DNA from: Trichostrongylus colubriformis | Lineage: Eukaryota > Nematoda > Chromadorea > Rhabditida > Trichostrongylidae | Direction: 5' to 3' | DNA length: 64,000 bases | Assembly: GCA_963978905.1 (NCBI GenBank) | Contig: OZ022257.1 | Location: forward strand, 14,031,664-14,095,663 | In this document: in pieces, positions 60,865 through 64,000 of the stretch | How the letters are laid out: every line of letters begins with the position of its first letter | How positions within the stretch are numbered: position 1 is the stretch's first letter | The notes under the pieces: generated by a model | Databases searched by the model: none | Told to the model about the DNA's origin: nothing | What the model saw: only the letters and a program-made list of their open reading frames with translations | Program-made: the position numbers and the translations under genes

Positions 60865-63407
60865 ATGTATATCGGAAAAAATTTGTTACTGCTTATTCCA
60901 GTCTTGTTATCTGGTTGTACTGCTCAGGATTTACCTGGTATGTTTGTTTTTTTTTTCTTCTGAGTGTCGAATAGTTGTTTGAAAATTCTTTTTTCAATAA
61001 GAATTTCGAAGTTCCCATGTTCTGCTTTTTTGAAACCTGATGTGTCTCATTTTCTTTCATGTGCCGTAAGGCCAATAAAAGTCCCACTTCTAATTTCCTA
61101 TTGGTACAAAGAAAACACAGCCGACACATTTTGGAAGGTTTAAGTAATCGCTGAGGCTCTTTACAAATAATGTTATGTCATTGTATTTGACCTACGCCAC
61201 AAAAAACGGTGAATACTTATGGTGTGGCATGCTAATAATAAGTTGTTCGATCGCTGGCTAAGCATCGGTCAAGGGGAACTTTTCGCGTACTACCATCCTT
61301 TAAATGTAAGGACCTCAGTTCTAAGAATAACAGCTAAAATGGAAATGCTGCTCAATCGGCCACCGGATTTTGAGTGTAGGAGTGATATTAAATCTCAAGT
61401 TCAGTTCTGCGAGAACCACTCATCCATATTATTTTTCAAGAGAATCAGTTTTCTAAAATAAAAAATATTTCTTATTTAGCAGATTGGTGTGTTCCTCGTT
61501 ATCTTGCCTTCTCTAGTTCCACCTATAGTTTTGTGTTTTATGATGGCGCGTTACCGCACCATAAATAAATAAATATAAATAACAACAGGGGCTGTTAGAT
61601 GTTATGGATACCAGCTGGTAAGTTTGTTTTCTAGTGTCTGCGTCGTATATGTCGACTTCGTTTATCCATTTTTAATTGCGCCAGCTTCTAAAAATTGAAC
61701 TTCACATTATGAATAGAGCGCTGCTGAATTCAGTTCAACTAATGCTACAGTAATCTGGAAATGAACGTCATGTCCCTTCGGGGTGGGCAACGTGCATTTC
61801 CGTGACCAGGAACCTGTGCGCTATACCTTCTCCTCACAGTTGCGCTTGTCATTGACATCTTAGCCGTGTAAGGCCGCGTTCATACTTTGCATCGACAGGG
61901 CGTGGCTGCGTTCACGAGCAGCGAGGCAGACTGGCGGAGGAGGTGCATAGACGACTCAGGCACCGAGACAGTGTGGCACTGGTGGAGACGCAGAGACACG
62001 TAGCACGTCCTGCCGCCGGCACCGCAAAGCATGAACGCGACCTAAAGCCATGTCAACACAACTGCTACCACCCCCAGGTACATCGCTCCAGAAAATTAGT
62101 TATGATATATAGAGGAACTGAGAGGATATAGGATTATTGAACATAAACAGCATGTTTTGCCTTGAAAAATAAACAAACAACGAAAAAACAGATACTTTCA
62201 TTTTTTTCCAGTATGGCGATTATTCGTTATTATACGGATATGGTTTAAATAATACCAACATGAATCTATTGGCTAAAACTCGCATTAATCACAGCCGAGA
62301 AGAATGTTTTTCGGCTTTTTGGGATGTAGAGGTCCTTAAAATCTTGATCTATTCGCTCGTATGCTGCCGCTATGACCTCTGTTCTAATTGTTCTCAATGA
62401 CCCCTCCTTGTGTGGATTTTTCTAACACCACATCAGCTGTTGTTTTCGACGGCTTTCAGTACTGAAAACTTGAAGAGAGTACTTGAAATTTCTTTAGTGG
62501 ACATTGGCTCTGAACTGGAGCCATTTGATGTGCCACTTGTGGAGTTGGAGAAGGATGCAAAGCCGATAACAACGCTCAATGAACAATGTAAACGCTTTGT
62601 GAATCACTATAGGTTAGAGTATTATTCAAGACCATCTGTATTTCCTATGCTATTTATGCCAAATTCTTATTTACTTTTTAGATATTATTGTCGAACATCC
62701 AATATTGCTACCTATAATGAGGAGATTCGAATCATTTGCGAGCGATACCGTACCTATTGCTCAGACCGGGTGTATCCATCTGTCAATCATGTTTGTTTCA
62801 CCAGTTTCTTTCTTTGAGACCTTTTCGGTTTTTTTGAAATTGTCTAAAATATAACTAGCGAAATTGCGTGTTTCAAGATACGACGGCAAATTGCTTACTG
62901 GAAGAATTCTGGACTGCCGGCTGGTGCTCAGCAAGGACTTAAAAATTGTTATTCCCATTGCAAGGAGACCGATCCAGTGTGAGATGTTTTACCGAAAGGG
63001 CTATTTTTCAAAAAGCAGAATTCTAGCAGAAAGCCTGGGGCCATATTGAAGCAGCATAAATCCTCTCATATTAGGTGTGTGAATGCTTGTGAATGCATCC
63101 ATCTACAATGGGTAATGAATTACGAGTGCTACCCGGGAATTCGAGCTCAAGCCGGCCCAAACTGTCAGAGGTGAGCGTCTTCTGATTGCAATGGGAAGGC
63201 CTTGACCATTTGAGGGCATAATTGAACTTGAATTGATTTGTACGGCAGGAACTGCGTTGCCGTACGCACCATCAACGAATCCTATCCTATGAAACAATAT
63301 TTACAACTTCTATGTTTCCTTCTAGTTCATTTGCCTTTTTCTTGTTATATGTATCAGCTCTATCGGTGAAGAGTCCCATGTCTCCTCCTTCGAACTATGG
63401 ATCCTGA
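60865..63407 (+). CDS. Secreted or surface-anchored protein of unknown family, eight exons
   Basis: Exons 60865-60937, 61589-61617, 62212-62331, 62437-62612, 62682-62769, 62878-62978, 63075-63170, 63326-63407 join in phase to 765 nt (254 residues). Residues 1-20 are a signal peptide (MYIGKNLLLLIPVLLSGCTA). The body has scattered cysteines (RCYGYQL, REECFSAFWD, YYCRTSN, IICERYRTYCSD) and a dense cluster (KNCYSHCKETDPVCVNACEC, later YECYPG and NCQ). Two N-glycosylation motifs lie in GLNNTN and INHSR. The C-terminus has a hydrophobic run (SSFAFFLLYVSALS), so it may be GPI-anchored or have one membrane span; the polar 12-residue tail after it makes the second more likely. The GTCCTT donor after 62331 is unusual. 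The protein probably acts outside the cell. I do not recognise the family; a GDNF-receptor/GAS1-like cysteine domain is one idea to test. Confidence 0.7.
61872..62042. mobile_element. Harbinger-like MITE, TAA-flanked, in intron
   Basis: GGCCGCGTTCATACTTTGCA and inverse end GCATGAACGCGACC with TAA at 61869-61871 and 62043-62045. It lies in the second intron of the secreted-protein gene and is the clearest copy of the family also at 4643, 29530 and 34358. Confidence 0.8.
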
Positions 63408-64000
63408 ATGAGGGGGGGGGAGGCGGGGGGGGGGGGTAAGTGAAGGTGTGCATAAAAAGCTACCCTAGCTTTCTAGAAGGTTCGTTAGGTCGAAAGGGGA
63501 ATAAGCAGACCATGTGCATTCTCGCCCAAGGGCGAACCCACGACTGATTAACTTCGATTGCGCCGGCAGGTTTATTTGGCGAAAGTTGTGATACACTATA
63601 ACTGACAATTTTTACGGGTTGATAGTGTGCTGGGGTCATTTATACTTGCTGCTAATCGATATTTTGAACTGATCTTTTAGATACTATGATGGTACTGTAA
63701 TCTTGGGTGCCTTTCCTATTTTTCAGCTTTTCGAATTCTGTTGTTCTCACTCCTTATATGCACATTGAGCTGATCTAAACTCTTGAAGTCTCTGTAAGGC
63801 CACCGTCAGACTGCGATTGTGCGATTTTGCGGCGTCGCCCTTTCACACGCTAAGTTGGAGCATTACACACTCTCAAGGTCGTAGCGTGCGGAAGTGCGAG
63901 GCGACAATATCGCACTATCGCAAAATCGCAAAGTCTGACGGCGGCCCTTCAGAGACTAAGGTAACAATGCGCAGATTTTTACAATTAGGACACATCAAAT
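63408..64000. other. Window end: G runs and a MITE, no gene seen
   Basis: G runs of 9 and 12 bases lie directly after the stop codon (63412-63420, 63425-63436). A MITE at 63800-63946 follows. Confidence 0.5.
63800..63946. mobile_element. GGCC-end palindromic MITE
   Basis: TAA then GGCCACCGTCAGACTGCGAT at the left and CGCAAAGTCTGACGGCGGCC at the right. Close relative of 24211-24359. Confidence 0.7.

Noticed and set aside
1..64000. CRISPR arrays, bacterial operons, rRNA genes
   Set aside because: None seen; introns, acceptor tracts and protein families mark this as animal nuclear DNA.

Overview
This is nuclear DNA of a metazoan, most likely a clade V parasitic nematode (hookworm or other strongylid). 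The reasons are many small exons with TTTCAG or TTTTAG acceptors, acceptor sites 1-25 bases upstream of start codons as expected for spliced-leader trans-splicing, close agreement with animal RICTOR and MTR4, and long introns full of small palindromic transposons. I cannot name a species. The gene models were joined by hand from reading frames, splice signals and exon phase; most introns that I join agree in phase.

Layout. 1-9175 (+): 3' part of the RICTOR gene (TORC2 subunit), ending at a clear C-terminus; its last long intron holds a giant palindromic transposon (5335-8275) that is itself split by a Tc1-type element (6631-8195). 9176-16845: no gene seen; a decayed mariner (11275-12543) and MITEs. 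16854-26738 (+): complete eight-exon aldo-keto reductase with introns of 4.0 and 3.5 kb. 27430-28110: Penelope-like retroelement remnant. 30628-36578 (-): cysteine-rich secreted protein gene of unknown family with a second Penelope tail in its long intron. 36.6-42.6 kb: repeats only. 42663-45231 (-): pieces of one or two unrecognised genes around a broken mariner. 46177-50851 (-): eight-exon double-C2 (synaptotagmin-like) gene lacking most calcium-binding acids. 52773-60575 (+): complete 26-exon MTR4 RNA helicase gene (1037 residues). 60865-63407 (+): eight-exon secreted protein gene starting only 290 bp after the MTR4 stop, so the two may form an operon.

The genes have no obvious common pathway: RICTOR is growth signalling, MTR4 is the nuclear exosome helicase, the reductase is metabolic, the C2 protein is a membrane-trafficking type, and two genes encode secreted cysteine-containing proteins. 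The most interesting non-gene signals are hammerhead-like RNA cores in several Penelope-type repeat tails with a covarying helix, the nested palindromic transposon with periodic hairpin motifs, and the many long G or C homopolymers.
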